Below, one piece after another: positions 27,931 through 36,813 of a stretch of 64,000 nucleotides of DNA. The notes beneath the pieces are model-generated. The model was given only the letters and a program-made list of their open reading frames with translations, was not told where the DNA came from and ran no database searches. How positions within the stretch are numbered: the stretch's first letter is position 1; every line of letters begins with the position of its first letter. Source of the stretch: Gammaproteobacteria bacterium (GTDB lineage Bacteria > Pseudomonadota > Gammaproteobacteria > Pseudomonadales > IMCC2047); contig JAJFKB010000024.1 of NCBI GenBank assembly GCA_021773395.1, positions 282,741 to 346,740 of the forward strand. Reading direction: 5' to 3'. The translations under genes were made by a program, and so were the position numbers.

Positions 27931-28824
27931 GTGCCTTACCAATTATCCGCCGATAAATTGCACCAGGATTTGCAGTGGGCTCTCAGTAGCCCCGACCTAA
28001 TGGCAGCTCCCGGAACGCTCTGCGAGATGACGGGTAACCTTGAGCTCGCACGCTGGGCTGCACTGGATAAGCACAAAGAGAAAATACCCGATTATACAGA
28101 GCAACGCAGCCCCAAGAAACTGGGCATCTATTTCGAAGTACTTTGGCAATATATTCTGGAGCAAAACGACCGCTTTGATCTAATTGCCTGTAATCTTCCG
28201 GTAAGATCTGACGGAGAAACACTGGGAGAGTTCGATTTTATCTATTACTGCCGTCAACGGCAGCAATATTATCATCTGGAGACCGCCGTTAAATTCTATC
28301 TGGGTATTCCCCATATGCGAGGGGGAAGCACTTCCTGGGACTGCTGGATCGGCCCAGGAGGCAAAGATCGGCTAGATTTAAAACTCAACAAAATGCTACA
28401 CAGGCAATCTCAGCTTTCCAAAACGCCACAAGGTGCTTCTGTCATAGCCGAATTGGGTATTACACAGGTACATCCAGCGATCTGCCTAAAGGGATACTTC
28501 TTTTACCCCTTAACTCAGCTTTGCAACGCACCGAAACAAGCGGGTAATAACCACCTGACCGGCTACTGGTTACGCATTAGCGAATTACAGCAACTTAATC
28601 ATAAAAACTTTTGGCTGATATTATCAAAGGATGGTTGGCTGGCTCCAGCATCTGAAAAGGCAGACACAAAACTGCTCAACAAAGATGCTCTGGAAGAGAA
28701 ATTACGCTGTTACTTTAGTCATTCCAAATTTCCAAAAATGGTTGCGCATTTAGCACCCTTTGCAGATGGCTACCGGGAAACCAACCGCTATTTCGTCACT
28801 CCGGACAACTGGTTTGGGAGCTAG
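27931..28824 (+). CDS. DUF1853 family protein, possible PD-(D/E)XK fold
   Basis: A 297-residue cytoplasmic protein of the DUF1853 family. The start is a GTG. Around residues 95–130 the pattern GEFDFIYYCRQRQQYYHLETAVKFYLG (split here as GEFDFIYY and HLETAVKFYLG) gives D…ExxxK, the active-site layout of PD-(D/E)XK nucleases, to which I believe this family has been linked. Nuclease activity is not shown. It is divergent from nadK. Confidence 0.83.
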   Translation: MPYQLSADKLHQDLQWALSSPDLMAAPGTLCEMTGNLELARWAALDKHKEKIPDYTEQRSPKKLGIYFEVLWQYILEQNDRFDLIACNLPVRSDGETLGEFDFIYYCRQRQQYYHLETAVKFYLGIPHMRGGSTSWDCWIGPGGKDRLDLKLNKMLHRQSQLSKTPQGASVIAELGITQVHPAICLKGYFFYPLTQLCNAPKQAGNNHLTGYWLRISELQQLNHKNFWLILSKDGWLAPASEKADTKLLNKDALEEKLRCYFSHSKFPKMVAHLAPFADGYRETNRYFVTPDNWFGS

Positions 28825-28864
28825 CCCGAATTTTTTGCCAAGTGCCAGGATTTTATCGCGGGCC

Positions 28865-28941
28865 GTGTTGAATTGAGTGTGCTCGCGACCGCAAGTGCTG
28901 TTATTCTGCGGTGCAGGGAGTATGTGCGTCCAATTCAGCAC
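28865..28941. repeat. Nested inverted repeat in the gap between convergent genes
   Basis: GTGTTGAATTG (28865–28875) pairs with CAATTCAGCAC (28931–28941), with one G·U wobble on RNA. Inside it ACCGCA (28888–28893) pairs with TGCGGT (28907–28912). It lies between the ends of DUF1853 and the deaminase gene. It could fold as a branched RNA or serve as a terminator without a U-tract. Nothing else stands out in 28825–29067. Confidence 0.4.
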
Positions 28942-29067
28942 AGAACAAGTTAAAAACTGGCCAGCCACACGCCGGTGACAAATCTTCACCGAGGCGATTT
29001 TAGATCAAAGCCAATATGTGTAGGGGCTTCAGAGCTATTTTAGGCTTACTGGTGAAATATTCGGTAG

Positions 29068-30018
29068 CTACCGCGGCACTTCTATTTGCCTGCGATATCG
29101 TTCCAGCTTTTCGCACATACCCCTTAAGCCCTGCAGCCCGCCAGTATGAATCGCAACGATACAGCTTCCCGGAAAAAAATAATTCTGCTCAATTAACTGG
29201 AATAAACCAAACATCATTTTGCCTGTATAAATCGGCTCCAGAGGGATATCCGAAAATTCCTGCCACCTGTCCATAAACTGTATCAACTCCGGCGAAACGC
29301 GCGCAAACCCGCCACAATGGTAGGCGTGAATAACCTGCCATGGCACGCCTGAATCATAATCGTTCAAACTCAATAGTTGCGTTACCTTTTCCTCTAAATC
29401 CCGCAACCCCTTCAAGGCACAAAATCCCAACACTTTTGTTTGACGACTGGTTAAACCGGAAACCAGGCCAGCCAGCGTAGCCCCGGTACCGCATGGGACG
29501 CATAAATAATCAAAACAATCTACCTGGTGCTCTATATCTTGCGCTATCTCCGCGCAGCCCTTAACGGCCAGTAAGTTAGCCCCACCTTCTGGAATCACAT
29601 AGCAGGGTTCGAATGGCCGAATCAGTTGCTCGAGAAAATCCGCCTCATTCCTTCGTCGATATTCTGACCTGGATACCGCAATCAACTGCATCCCCCAATC
29701 CACCGCATCCTGTAAGGTAGGATTCAACGGGCTGACTATTTCCCCTCTCACCAAGCCGATTGTATCCAAATCATATAATTGTCCGGCATAGGCTAAAGCA
29801 TGCAGATGGTTTGAATAAGCCCCACCAAAGCTGACCAGCCTGTGTGCACCATTCGCTTTAGCATGTGCAATATTGTGTTTTAGCTTATACCACTTGTTCC
29901 CCGATATTTTGGGATGTAGCAAATCCTGCCGGCTGACCATAAGTCGCAAAGCCTTTTCCTCCAGCAAAGGATGACTAACACCCTGTATAGAAGGAGCAAT
30001 AAGATTGCTTAATTTCAT
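29068..30018 (-). CDS. PLP-dependent ACC deaminase/D-cysteine desulfhydrase family
   Basis: A 316-residue fold-type II PLP enzyme. The PLP lysine lies in GNKWYKLKHN (about 40–49), and FGGAYSNHLHALA (about 64–76) and CGTGATLAGLVSG (about 176–188) are the phosphate-binding and family signatures. Members act as 1-aminocyclopropane-1-carboxylate deaminase or D-cysteine desulfhydrase; I cannot separate the two by eye, and the short length favours a desulfhydrase-like enzyme. The start ATG has AAAGG upstream. Convergent with DUF1853. Confidence 0.85.
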   Translation of the reverse strand: MKLSNLIAPSIQGVSHPLLEEKALRLMVSRQDLLHPKISGNKWYKLKHNIAHAKANGAHRLVSFGGAYSNHLHALAYAGQLYDLDTIGLVRGEIVSPLNPTLQDAVDWGMQLIAVSRSEYRRRNEADFLEQLIRPFEPCYVIPEGGANLLAVKGCAEIAQDIEHQVDCFDYLCVPCGTGATLAGLVSGLTSRQTKVLGFCALKGLRDLEEKVTQLLSLNDYDSGVPWQVIHAYHCGGFARVSPELIQFMDRWQEFSDIPLEPIYTGKMMFGLFQLIEQNYFFPGSCIVAIHTGGLQGLRGMCEKLERYRRQIEVPR

Positions 30019-30218
30019 CTGCCTTTACACACTAAAGATAATCAATATAACGGCGGTCTTTTAAAAACTTACTCTTTTAAAATACCAGTAAAACGCTATA
30101 TTCCCACTCACACCAAAATATCTAATTTGGAACGCGGCGACTGCTATGTATAATGCAAGATTCGTATTAGTCAGCAGTTCATAAATGCCTACGTCCACTT
30201 TGTGAGGGATCATAGACC

Positions 30219-31955
30219 ATGCCAAGATTGCAGTTGTCATTAAAACTTAGCTTCACATTATTAGCTACTCTGTTTTTAACCCTAGGGCATTCTGCTCATG
30301 CTCTGCAACCGGGTTCCTGCCTGACAACGGATCAACCCCAGGTAATATTGGAAAACGAACTAGCCAGCCTTGACTGGCAGGCTGACGGCAATCTGGCGTT
30401 AAAACTACAGGCCAGCCATGGCGGCGATATACTTTGGCAACCCCCTGCTTACAATGGTGGTAAGAGTTTATGCCTGCTGGATGAAGGAAATCTTATTATC
30501 GCTGCAGAGAAAATCAATTTCGCCAAGAGCGTTCCAATAGATTTGAAGCCAGGGCAGTGCCTGACTGCCGGAAAGACCATCGCAAGCAATGAAATTGTAT
30601 CACTGATCTGGCAGGATGATGGCAACCTGGTGCTCTACCAGCTGCCCACCGGAAAAGCGAAAAAGAAAAGAGCCGTTTGGGCAACGAATACCTGGGCAAA
30701 TGGCGAAGAAGGCAAACTTCGTGATCTCTGTTTTGATTTGGATGGTGTACTGCGCGTTTATAACGATAAAAAGCTTCCAATTTGGTCTTCTAAAACTGAC
30801 GACAGGGGAAGTTCTCTTGAGTTGGGCCCCAATTGCAATTTAAGAATTCTCGATAGCTCCGATAGACCAATCTGGAAATCAATATTACGCCCCTCGTTTA
30901 ATAGCAAAAAAATATGCAACTTGGAAAAACGGAATTTATGGCAGGCATTTGAACATCACAAAGCAATGTCTAATGAGGGCATGCTAATCCCCCACAGTTA
31001 TTCAGGTTTAAGCTTATCAGAATGTCAATTGTACCTGGGCAATGAAAATGGTATAGCTTGGGAGAGTTCAACTGAATATTGTATACCAATCAGTAAAAAA
31101 GCTTACTCCAAAAATAATATGAGTTTTAATATTGACAGGTTCTATGAACACCCAAAGCTTCGATCAAAATTTATCGGCGCTGAAACCAGCGGCGTCGGAT
31201 CGATAAAAAACTCAAATAATCATCTCAAGCCCTATATTAAGATATTTGATGGCCGGCAGTTTAGTTTTGATTATATTCAATTGGTTAACCGAAGTAACAG
31301 CCATCTTGCCATAGACGAGAAAACTTCATTTACACCATCCTCTATCGAATACCGCGGCGTATGGAAACTCTGCACGGATCCGGACTTCAAGGGTAAGTGT
31401 ATCGAGATCAAATCAAAGAATGTGGCGCGTATCAGCGACGTTGCGAAGGAGCTGGGCGACAACTGGAATGATGCTATTTCATCCGCAAAACTTCTAGGCT
31501 ATATCGATACTGAAAGTGATTATTTGATTCGCGCGCGCTTTGCTGACACCAGAAAAATATGTGCCAATGTCCCCGAGAAAAGTAATACTAGTTATACATT
31601 TCAATTAACGGATTTGGATAACCAATTACTAACCAACAGCGGTGGGCGAAAATCTGAATGCAAATTGAGCTTTACTGACTCTGAAACGAAAAAGTGTTGC
31701 GACACCGGCTATGACGGAACCGATTCACCGGTATATTTAAGTTGGCAAAAACAGCAAAGTCTGTCTACCAACAAAAACCCTGTGCTGTCGTTACATATCA
31801 CCAGTGACGAAAAACTACAGCATGGCAAGGTAGCCGAAGCAGCACTTCAAGAAGTTGAAATAACAGAAGAGGAATCAGTTAGTGACCAGGTGAAGCTATG
31901 TATCAACGGTCAATCACGACATTGCGAGAGGAGCACCACCGCATCAGAGGAATAA
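30219..31955 (+). CDS. Secreted lectin-like protein with βγ-crystallin-like segment
   Basis: A 578-residue exported protein. A signal peptide (about 1–28, ending SAHA) is followed by bulb-lectin-like repeats at about 30–95 and 105–225. The second contains WQDDGNLVLY, an exact match to the QxDxNxVxY mannose-binding motif; the first has the degenerate WQADGNLALKL. Around 340–420 a second module reads YIKIFDGRQFSFDYIQL, then WKLCTDPDFKGKCIEI and LGDNWNDAISSAKLLG, which resembles a βγ-crystallin pair. The last 60 residues are acidic and probably disordered. Sixteen or so cysteines suggest disulphides in the periplasm or outside. The gene is convergent, 18 bases apart, with an unrecognised coiled-coil gene. 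The function may be glycan binding at the surface; this is inference. Confidence 0.75.
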   Translation: MPRLQLSLKLSFTLLATLFLTLGHSAHALQPGSCLTTDQPQVILENELASLDWQADGNLALKLQASHGGDILWQPPAYNGGKSLCLLDEGNLIIAAEKINFAKSVPIDLKPGQCLTAGKTIASNEIVSLIWQDDGNLVLYQLPTGKAKKKRAVWATNTWANGEEGKLRDLCFDLDGVLRVYNDKKLPIWSSKTDDRGSSLELGPNCNLRILDSSDRPIWKSILRPSFNSKKICNLEKRNLWQAFEHHKAMSNEGMLIPHSYSGLSLSECQLYLGNENGIAWESSTEYCIPISKKAYSKNNMSFNIDRFYEHPKLRSKFIGAETSGVGSIKNSNNHLKPYIKIFDGRQFSFDYIQLVNRSNSHLAIDEKTSFTPSSIEYRGVWKLCTDPDFKGKCIEIKSKNVARISDVAKELGDNWNDAISSAKLLGYIDTESDYLIRARFADTRKICANVPEKSNTSYTFQLTDLDNQLLTNSGGRKSECKLSFTDSETKKCCDTGYDGTDSPVYLSWQKQQSLSTNKNPVLSLHITSDEKLQHGKVAEAALQEVEITEEESVSDQVKLCINGQSRHCERSTTASEE

Positions 31956-31973
31956 CTGATAATATTTGCTCGA

Positions 31974-33218
31974 TTAATAGCCCTGCGCAGCGTCCTGGGA
32001 CTGTTTGAGCTGATGTGTTTGACACAAATCGCTGCTACCCACCACAAAATCTTGCGGATGGTCAACGCGCTTAAGCGAAACACCGCAGGAACAGCCAGTG
32101 GCGTTGCCCGCCTGGCAAACCGGGTTTTGGTAATGCTCATACCAGGCAACATATTGCGTTTCAGAAACACCTAGCTGTTTGGCCCAAAATTCTTGCTCAT
32201 TGCATATATAGGGATCCACTTGCTCAGGTTTAAGACTATAGCTGCCAATCCCTGATCGGGTAACAATCAACTCGACTCCCGCATCCAGCAAACCCATAAG
32301 AAATCCATTGATTGCCTGTTTTTTCTCTCCCTCTACACTATCCGTTAACTGTCGTATTTCCTCTTGGGCCTGCAATTCCAAATCCTGACTATAATGTAGC
32401 TCCAGTGCTTTGGTATCCAACTCCTGTGTGAGGCCATCTTTAAGCTGCAACAATTTTTTATTCATCTTCTTTTTATACTTAGCAGCTATCACATCGACAT
32501 GCGCCTTACTCTCCTCTTCCATCTCGCCAATTTGCTTTTTGAGTTCAGTGGTTTGCTTTTCCAGGGTCGCAATTTGAGACTCCAACTGACCGACAATTTC
32601 ATCTCTGTGCTGATGCAGCTTCCTGATTTTGTCTTCATACTTGTGCTTAAGCGTCTTCTCGATATTGGTGATTAAATCCCTTCTATAATCGTCCCCATCA
32701 TCAATCGCTTCATCTTCCAACGCGAAATCAGGTACACCGAATCGAAGCCCATCTGCGCCATAGCGCCGACGATCTCCCCCATCATAAATACCCAGCTTAT
32801 TTCGCCTAACGGCATCGCGGATCGCTGTGAGAATTGCAATTTCGTTTTTCCCCGCCGACCACAAATCGTTTTTATATTCATTTTTACAATTGCTTCGAGA
32901 TAGCAACAAAATACTGCCCTGCCCGAGGTCGGGGCCCATTACGGCATCTCTTATCAGAGCATGTAAAGGTAAATTCCAGGAGTTTTCGACGTGCCCATCC
33001 GTATCAAACTGGATTTTGAAAAGTGCGACTGCATGGGTAGTTAGGTAAGGGCCAACCGTCACGTAGGCAGCCGAATACTCGCCGCCTGCAAACTCGGGGA
33101 TGCCGACAACGCTCTCTAGAACAGCGTCAAACTCGACATAAAGCAGCTCCTTTATGACCTCTTTTCCTTTAAAAAAGAAAACCGCTTCTGCGAAATGCTT
33201 ATCCTGTTTTAGTACCAT
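31974..33218 (-). CDS. Unrecognised coiled-coil protein
   Basis: A 414-residue protein I do not recognise. There is no signal peptide or membrane helix. The N-terminal 165 residues are globular (e.g. GGEYSAAYVTVGPYL, NSWNLPLHALIRDAVMGPDL). Residues about 190–310 are a long, highly charged coiled coil (KHKYEDKIRKLHQHRDEIVG and later repeats). The last 100 residues carry several cysteines and histidines (CQAGNATGCSCG … SDLCQTHQ) that could bind a metal. The gene is convergent with the lectin gene and has about 280 bases of gap upstream. Domain layout suggests an intracellular scaffold, but no role is supported. Confidence 0.7.
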   Translation of the reverse strand: MVLKQDKHFAEAVFFFKGKEVIKELLYVEFDAVLESVVGIPEFAGGEYSAAYVTVGPYLTTHAVALFKIQFDTDGHVENSWNLPLHALIRDAVMGPDLGQGSILLLSRSNCKNEYKNDLWSAGKNEIAILTAIRDAVRRNKLGIYDGGDRRRYGADGLRFGVPDFALEDEAIDDGDDYRRDLITNIEKTLKHKYEDKIRKLHQHRDEIVGQLESQIATLEKQTTELKKQIGEMEEESKAHVDVIAAKYKKKMNKKLLQLKDGLTQELDTKALELHYSQDLELQAQEEIRQLTDSVEGEKKQAINGFLMGLLDAGVELIVTRSGIGSYSLKPEQVDPYICNEQEFWAKQLGVSETQYVAWYEHYQNPVCQAGNATGCSCGVSLKRVDHPQDFVVGSSDLCQTHQLKQSQDAAQGY

Positions 33219-33495
33219 TGATTACCTAATCACCTTCCAACGCGCAGAGAGACACCCGCACCCAAAACATACGCTATCTGGAAAGTATAGACGAAGTTTA
33301 AAATTCCACTTAGCTAACAGCAGAAAAACTCTACATATTCCATGAGAAAAATCTTATTCAATTTGATAGTAGCAAAGTATATTTTCAACGATTATTCTAT
33401 ACCGACAAACTCCTCGCAACGCCTGATTGCTGGGAATATAAGGTGCCCAGAATTATAAATATTTGTCATAATTCGGGCTTGAGAGGATATAGATC

Positions 33496-33702
33496 GTGAA
33501 AAAACTTAAAGCAGTGGTAACATTGGTATTGGTTGTTGCAGTTGTGGTGTTTGCAGTCCAAAATTCCGAAGTTGTCAAAATCCAGTTTTTGATATGGAGT
33601 TTTTCCGCGCCCAGAGCACTACTTGTGATTACCCTGCTGGGAATTGGCTTCATCCTCGGCCTATTCATATCCAGCCTGTCTGAGCTTAAAAATGGCGAGT
33701 GA
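33496..33702 (+). CDS. LapA-like DUF1049 small membrane protein
   Basis: A 68-residue protein with two transmembrane helices (about 5–22 and 41–60), joined by NSEVVKIQFLIWSFSAP, the typical DUF1049/LapA core. In E. coli LapA takes part in control of lipopolysaccharide synthesis with LapB; no lapB is present here. The start is a GTG after AGAGGA. A palindrome GAATTAT…ATAATTC (33450–33474) lies just upstream, and a terminator follows at 33781. Confidence 0.8.
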   Translation: MKKLKAVVTLVLVVAVVVFAVQNSEVVKIQFLIWSFSAPRALLVITLLGIGFILGLFISSLSELKNGE

Positions 33703-33780
33703 CTAACCACCTTGTCAGAAAAAAGAGATCACCTGGCCCTATTGAACTCAGTTTGATATCTAATAATTTGATCCAACATC

Positions 33781-33804
33781 ACCGGTAAAGTGTCCGGTTT
33801 TTTT
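33781..33804 (+). terminator. Intrinsic terminator after the LapA-like gene
   Basis: ACCGG (33781–33785) pairs with CCGGT (33794–33798) around an 8-base loop and runs into seven T. The stem is short but GC-rich. Confidence 0.7.
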
Positions 33805-33919
33805 ACATATAAAACTATCCGTATTTTTAACCCATTGTAACTACAGGTTTTTTTATGAGGCGTAGATATTGCATGGTTATCATAAAGCTAAATTTCACAG
33901 CATGGAGTTCTAGATAGTC

Positions 33920-34651
33920 ATGAAAAAAGTACTTTCCGCAGTGTGTTTCGTAATCTGCATAATTCCACTTCAATCACAAGCCCTGCCACTGCTGGCAATA
34001 GATATCCAGCCAATACAGGTTTGCAATAATAGTGGCGGCGATTGCGCCAATTCTTCAATGGAGCTATTTGAAGGCATCGGGGATAAAATCTGGTCGCAGG
34101 CGGATATCGATCTTAACTTTTTATCCTGGCTAGCCGTTGACGATTCCAGCATTCTGAACTCGGCAAATCATGGCTCCTATACCGCCAACGCAAACCCCAG
34201 CATTGTAAACATCTGGTTTATTGAAGACCTGGCAAGCTGTGGTGGAACTGGCAGTACCGCTACATTATTCGGCTGTGGCGGTGGTAATAAAATCTCCGTC
34301 ACCGACCTGGTTTTTAGCTTTAATGGTGGCATAGGCCGACTGGATACTATTTCACACGAAATTGGGCATGTTTTGGGTTTGGGCCACAATGACTTTGGTG
34401 CAGGCGGTGGCAATAACCTGATGACCAGTGGTGGCAGTCGAACCGTACCTTCAAGCATTAATGATATAAATCCCGATGGCGCCGGACTATCTGTTCTGAC
34501 AGACGAGCAGATCGAGGAAGCACGGTCTTCAGATGTCTTGTATCGCGTGGTACCTGCACCAGCTACTCTTTGGCTGGTTTTCATTGGGTTAACGCTATTA
34601 AGGTTAAGGGGGAATCTAACTTCCAAGCAACTCCTTGTGAAGCAGATCTAA
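33920..34651 (+). CDS. Secreted matrixin-type metalloprotease with PEP-CTERM-like tail
   Basis: A 243-residue exported zinc protease. A signal peptide (about 1–21) precedes the catalytic domain. The zinc motif HEIGHVLGLGH is at 146–156 and a Met-turn (NLMTSG) follows at about 166–171. The C-terminus has VPAPATL (211–217), a hydrophobic helix and basic residues (LLRLRGNLTSKQLLVKQI, about 226–243), the plan of a PEP-CTERM sorting signal in its VPAP form. The tail after the helix is longer and less arginine-rich than usual. If genuine, an exosortase elsewhere would process it. It lies 7 bases upstream of an unknown secreted gene. It differs from the matrixin at 4549, which has an Ig-like tail. 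Confidence 0.8.
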   Translation: MKKVLSAVCFVICIIPLQSQALPLLAIDIQPIQVCNNSGGDCANSSMELFEGIGDKIWSQADIDLNFLSWLAVDDSSILNSANHGSYTANANPSIVNIWFIEDLASCGGTGSTATLFGCGGGNKISVTDLVFSFNGGIGRLDTISHEIGHVLGLGHNDFGAGGGNNLMTSGGSRTVPSSINDINPDGAGLSVLTDEQIEEARSSDVLYRVVPAPATLWLVFIGLTLLRLRGNLTSKQLLVKQI

Positions 34652-34658
34652 CCACCTG

Positions 34659-35219
34659 ATGATGCATAGACTCGCGCTGGCCTACTTAAAATTTGGGTTT
34701 GTGCTTGTCATTGCGAGTGTGCATGCGACTGATGAAATAGCGCTACCACCTGCCAGTGAAAATTACTATTCCCCGGCGAGCGCGTACCTACTTACGCTAA
34801 CAATGATTGGGGCGCCTGAAGACTGGGCGGCCAATGGTTCTGAGGCTGTTTTCAAAAAAATCCAAAATGGTCAATCAGAGCAACTTTGGTCACAGCAACT
34901 ACCCCATTCATACCGGCCGAAGCTTGTCATCGTATCTGATCAGGGTTATCTGGCTTTGTTCGATCAGTGGATTAATGTACTGGGACCCTACGCGATAATG
35001 GTCTTTTCTCCTTCAGGCGATAGACTGAAAAGCCTTTCATTTGACGACATTGCCAAATCAGTAGAGGCCAGTCGAGCCAATGTGGTAAAAAAGGCTCAAA
35101 TCGGTTCGTGGATGGAATCGCTTCCAAGAATAGCTGCCAGCAGTAATATTGTAGAGGTTGCTGTCGCCGGTAAAGTGCTGTCTATCGACCTTGAAACCGG
35201 ATCCCTTTCCCAAAACTGA
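34659..35219 (+). CDS. Exported protein of unknown function
   Basis: A 186-residue protein that starts with a signal peptide (about 1–24, ending in SVHAT). I do not recognise the family. The rest is mixed α/β, with the segments RPKLVIVSDQGYLALFD, INVLGPYAIMVFSPSGDRLK and VVEVAVAGKVLSIDLETGSL in rough paraphrase; the last resembles a β-propeller-like strand repeat. It follows the matrixin gene by 7 bases and is probably co-transcribed, so it may be a substrate or partner of that protease. Confidence 0.65.
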   Translation: MMHRLALAYLKFGFVLVIASVHATDEIALPPASENYYSPASAYLLTLTMIGAPEDWAANGSEAVFKKIQNGQSEQLWSQQLPHSYRPKLVIVSDQGYLALFDQWINVLGPYAIMVFSPSGDRLKSLSFDDIAKSVEASRANVVKKAQIGSWMESLPRIAASSNIVEVAVAGKVLSIDLETGSLSQN

Positions 35220-35273
35220 CCTAAAAGAAGTTTTCTTTATAGCTTAAACGATTAACTCTATTAGACTTTAAGC

Positions 35274-36734
35274 CTACTGATTATCCTCCAGCTCAACCAC
35301 TTGCAACTCTTGATCGCTCTGGTTAAGTACAGATTTTGGTAAGCTTTTACTGGTCTTCGCACCGAGTTTTTTCAGGGTTTCCGCTCGATTAACCAGATTA
35401 CCACGCCCGGAAGATAGTTTATTATGGGCCTTTTCATAAGCATCCTGAGCTTTGTCCAAGCGCTGACCAACCTCTTCAAGATCACCAACAAAATTAACAA
35501 ATTTGTCGTAGAGATCACCGGATCGCTTGGCAATTTCCTGTGCATTCTGCGATTGGTATTCATTACGCCAGATATGCTGAATGGTTCTCAAGGTGGCAAG
35601 CAGAGTGGAGGGACCAACCAATATAATGTTCTGCTCGAATGCTTTACTAAATAGCTCAGGATCCTTTTGTACAGCCAGGTTAAACGCATCTTCTACCGGC
35701 AGAAAAAGCAGCACAAAGTCTAGTGTGCGAATACCAGGAAGATTTTGGTAGTCTTTACCACCCAGATCCTTGATATGCTTCTGCAACGACTGCATATGCT
35801 TGACCGCTTCGAGCTGCCGCTCTTCCTCGCTGTCGACGGAAACATAACGATGATATGCAGTTAGGGTAACCTTTGAGTCAATGATCACGTCCTTTTGTTC
35901 AGGTAAATGAACCACCACATCGGGCTGCAGCCGTGATCCCGATTCATTTTTCAAACTGACCTGGACATCATACTCTCGTCCTTTCACCAAACCGGAGGCT
36001 TCCAGTATGCGCTCGAGCTTCAGCTCTCCCCAAGTCCCCTGGGTTTTGCTTTCCCCTTTCAATGCATTGGTCAAATTTACTGCATCGACACTAATTCGGC
36101 CATTCAACTCCTGTAAACTACGGATCTCTCTTACCAGTGAAAAGCGATCTTTGGATTCTTTATCATAGGTATCTTCGACGCGTTTCTGGAAATCTTTAAT
36201 TTGCCCACTCAGGGGCTTGAGTACCGATTCTATGTTGATTTTATTCTGCTCGGTAAATTTGTTGCTTTTCTCTTCCAGAATATCGTTCGCCAGATTCTTA
36301 AACTCGTGGGTCAGTTTTTCCTTTGCATCGTTAAGAATGGCCAGTTTTTCCTCTGCCTGCACGCGTTCCGCTTCCAGGCGTGTTTCAAGCTCTGTTTTTC
36401 TATGCCGAAGTTCTCGCAGCTCCTGATCCATTCCAGACTCACGTCCAGCAAGCTCTTCAGATCGCTTTGTGATCAACTCCAATCGAGTGCTCAGTTCCAC
36501 CAGGGAAGAATTTGCCTCGCCCAGCTCAGACTTTGCGCTACCCAGATCCTGTTCAAGATGTTTGAGCAATTCCCGGGATGAATCGAATTCTTCTTGCAAA
36601 GAGGTAAGCTTTTGTTCAAGGACTAACTGACGGCTCCGTGAGATCAACCAAGTCAGTAAAATCCCGAAAAGCAATCCCAGTATTGAACAGAGTGCCAACT
36701 GCAGCGGTAAACCAAGGTTTGTTATTATTTCCAT
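35274..36734 (-). CDS. rmuC: DNA recombination protein RmuC
   Basis: RmuC limits inversions at short inverted repeats, probably by acting on unusual DNA structures. The 486 residues show one N-terminal membrane anchor (about 8–30), a long coiled coil (about 32–150), and the nuclease-like RmuC domain (about 170–450) with GTWGELKLERILEASGL and VIDSKVTLTAY. The last 40 residues are variable. It stands alone; the oad genes lie upstream by about 80 bases. Confidence 0.92.
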   Translation of the reverse strand: MEIITNLGLPLQLALCSILGLLFGILLTWLISRSRQLVLEQKLTSLQEEFDSSRELLKHLEQDLGSAKSELGEANSSLVELSTRLELITKRSEELAGRESGMDQELRELRHRKTELETRLEAERVQAEEKLAILNDAKEKLTHEFKNLANDILEEKSNKFTEQNKINIESVLKPLSGQIKDFQKRVEDTYDKESKDRFSLVREIRSLQELNGRISVDAVNLTNALKGESKTQGTWGELKLERILEASGLVKGREYDVQVSLKNESGSRLQPDVVVHLPEQKDVIIDSKVTLTAYHRYVSVDSEEERQLEAVKHMQSLQKHIKDLGGKDYQNLPGIRTLDFVLLFLPVEDAFNLAVQKDPELFSKAFEQNIILVGPSTLLATLRTIQHIWRNEYQSQNAQEIAKRSGDLYDKFVNFVGDLEEVGQRLDKAQDAYEKAHNKLSSGRGNLVNRAETLKKLGAKTSKSLPKSVLNQSDQELQVVELEDNQ

Positions 36735-36813
36735 AGCCCAAGCTTACCGTAAAATGAGCATCTTAAGTAAGAGAGGATGATCTAAAAGTCGTCTTAATAA
36801 GTAAAACCGAAGA

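Noticed and set aside
30219-33218. The lectin and coiled-coil genes as a toxin–immunity or defence pair
   Set aside because: They are convergent and not co-transcribed, and neither has a toxin, nuclease or defence motif.
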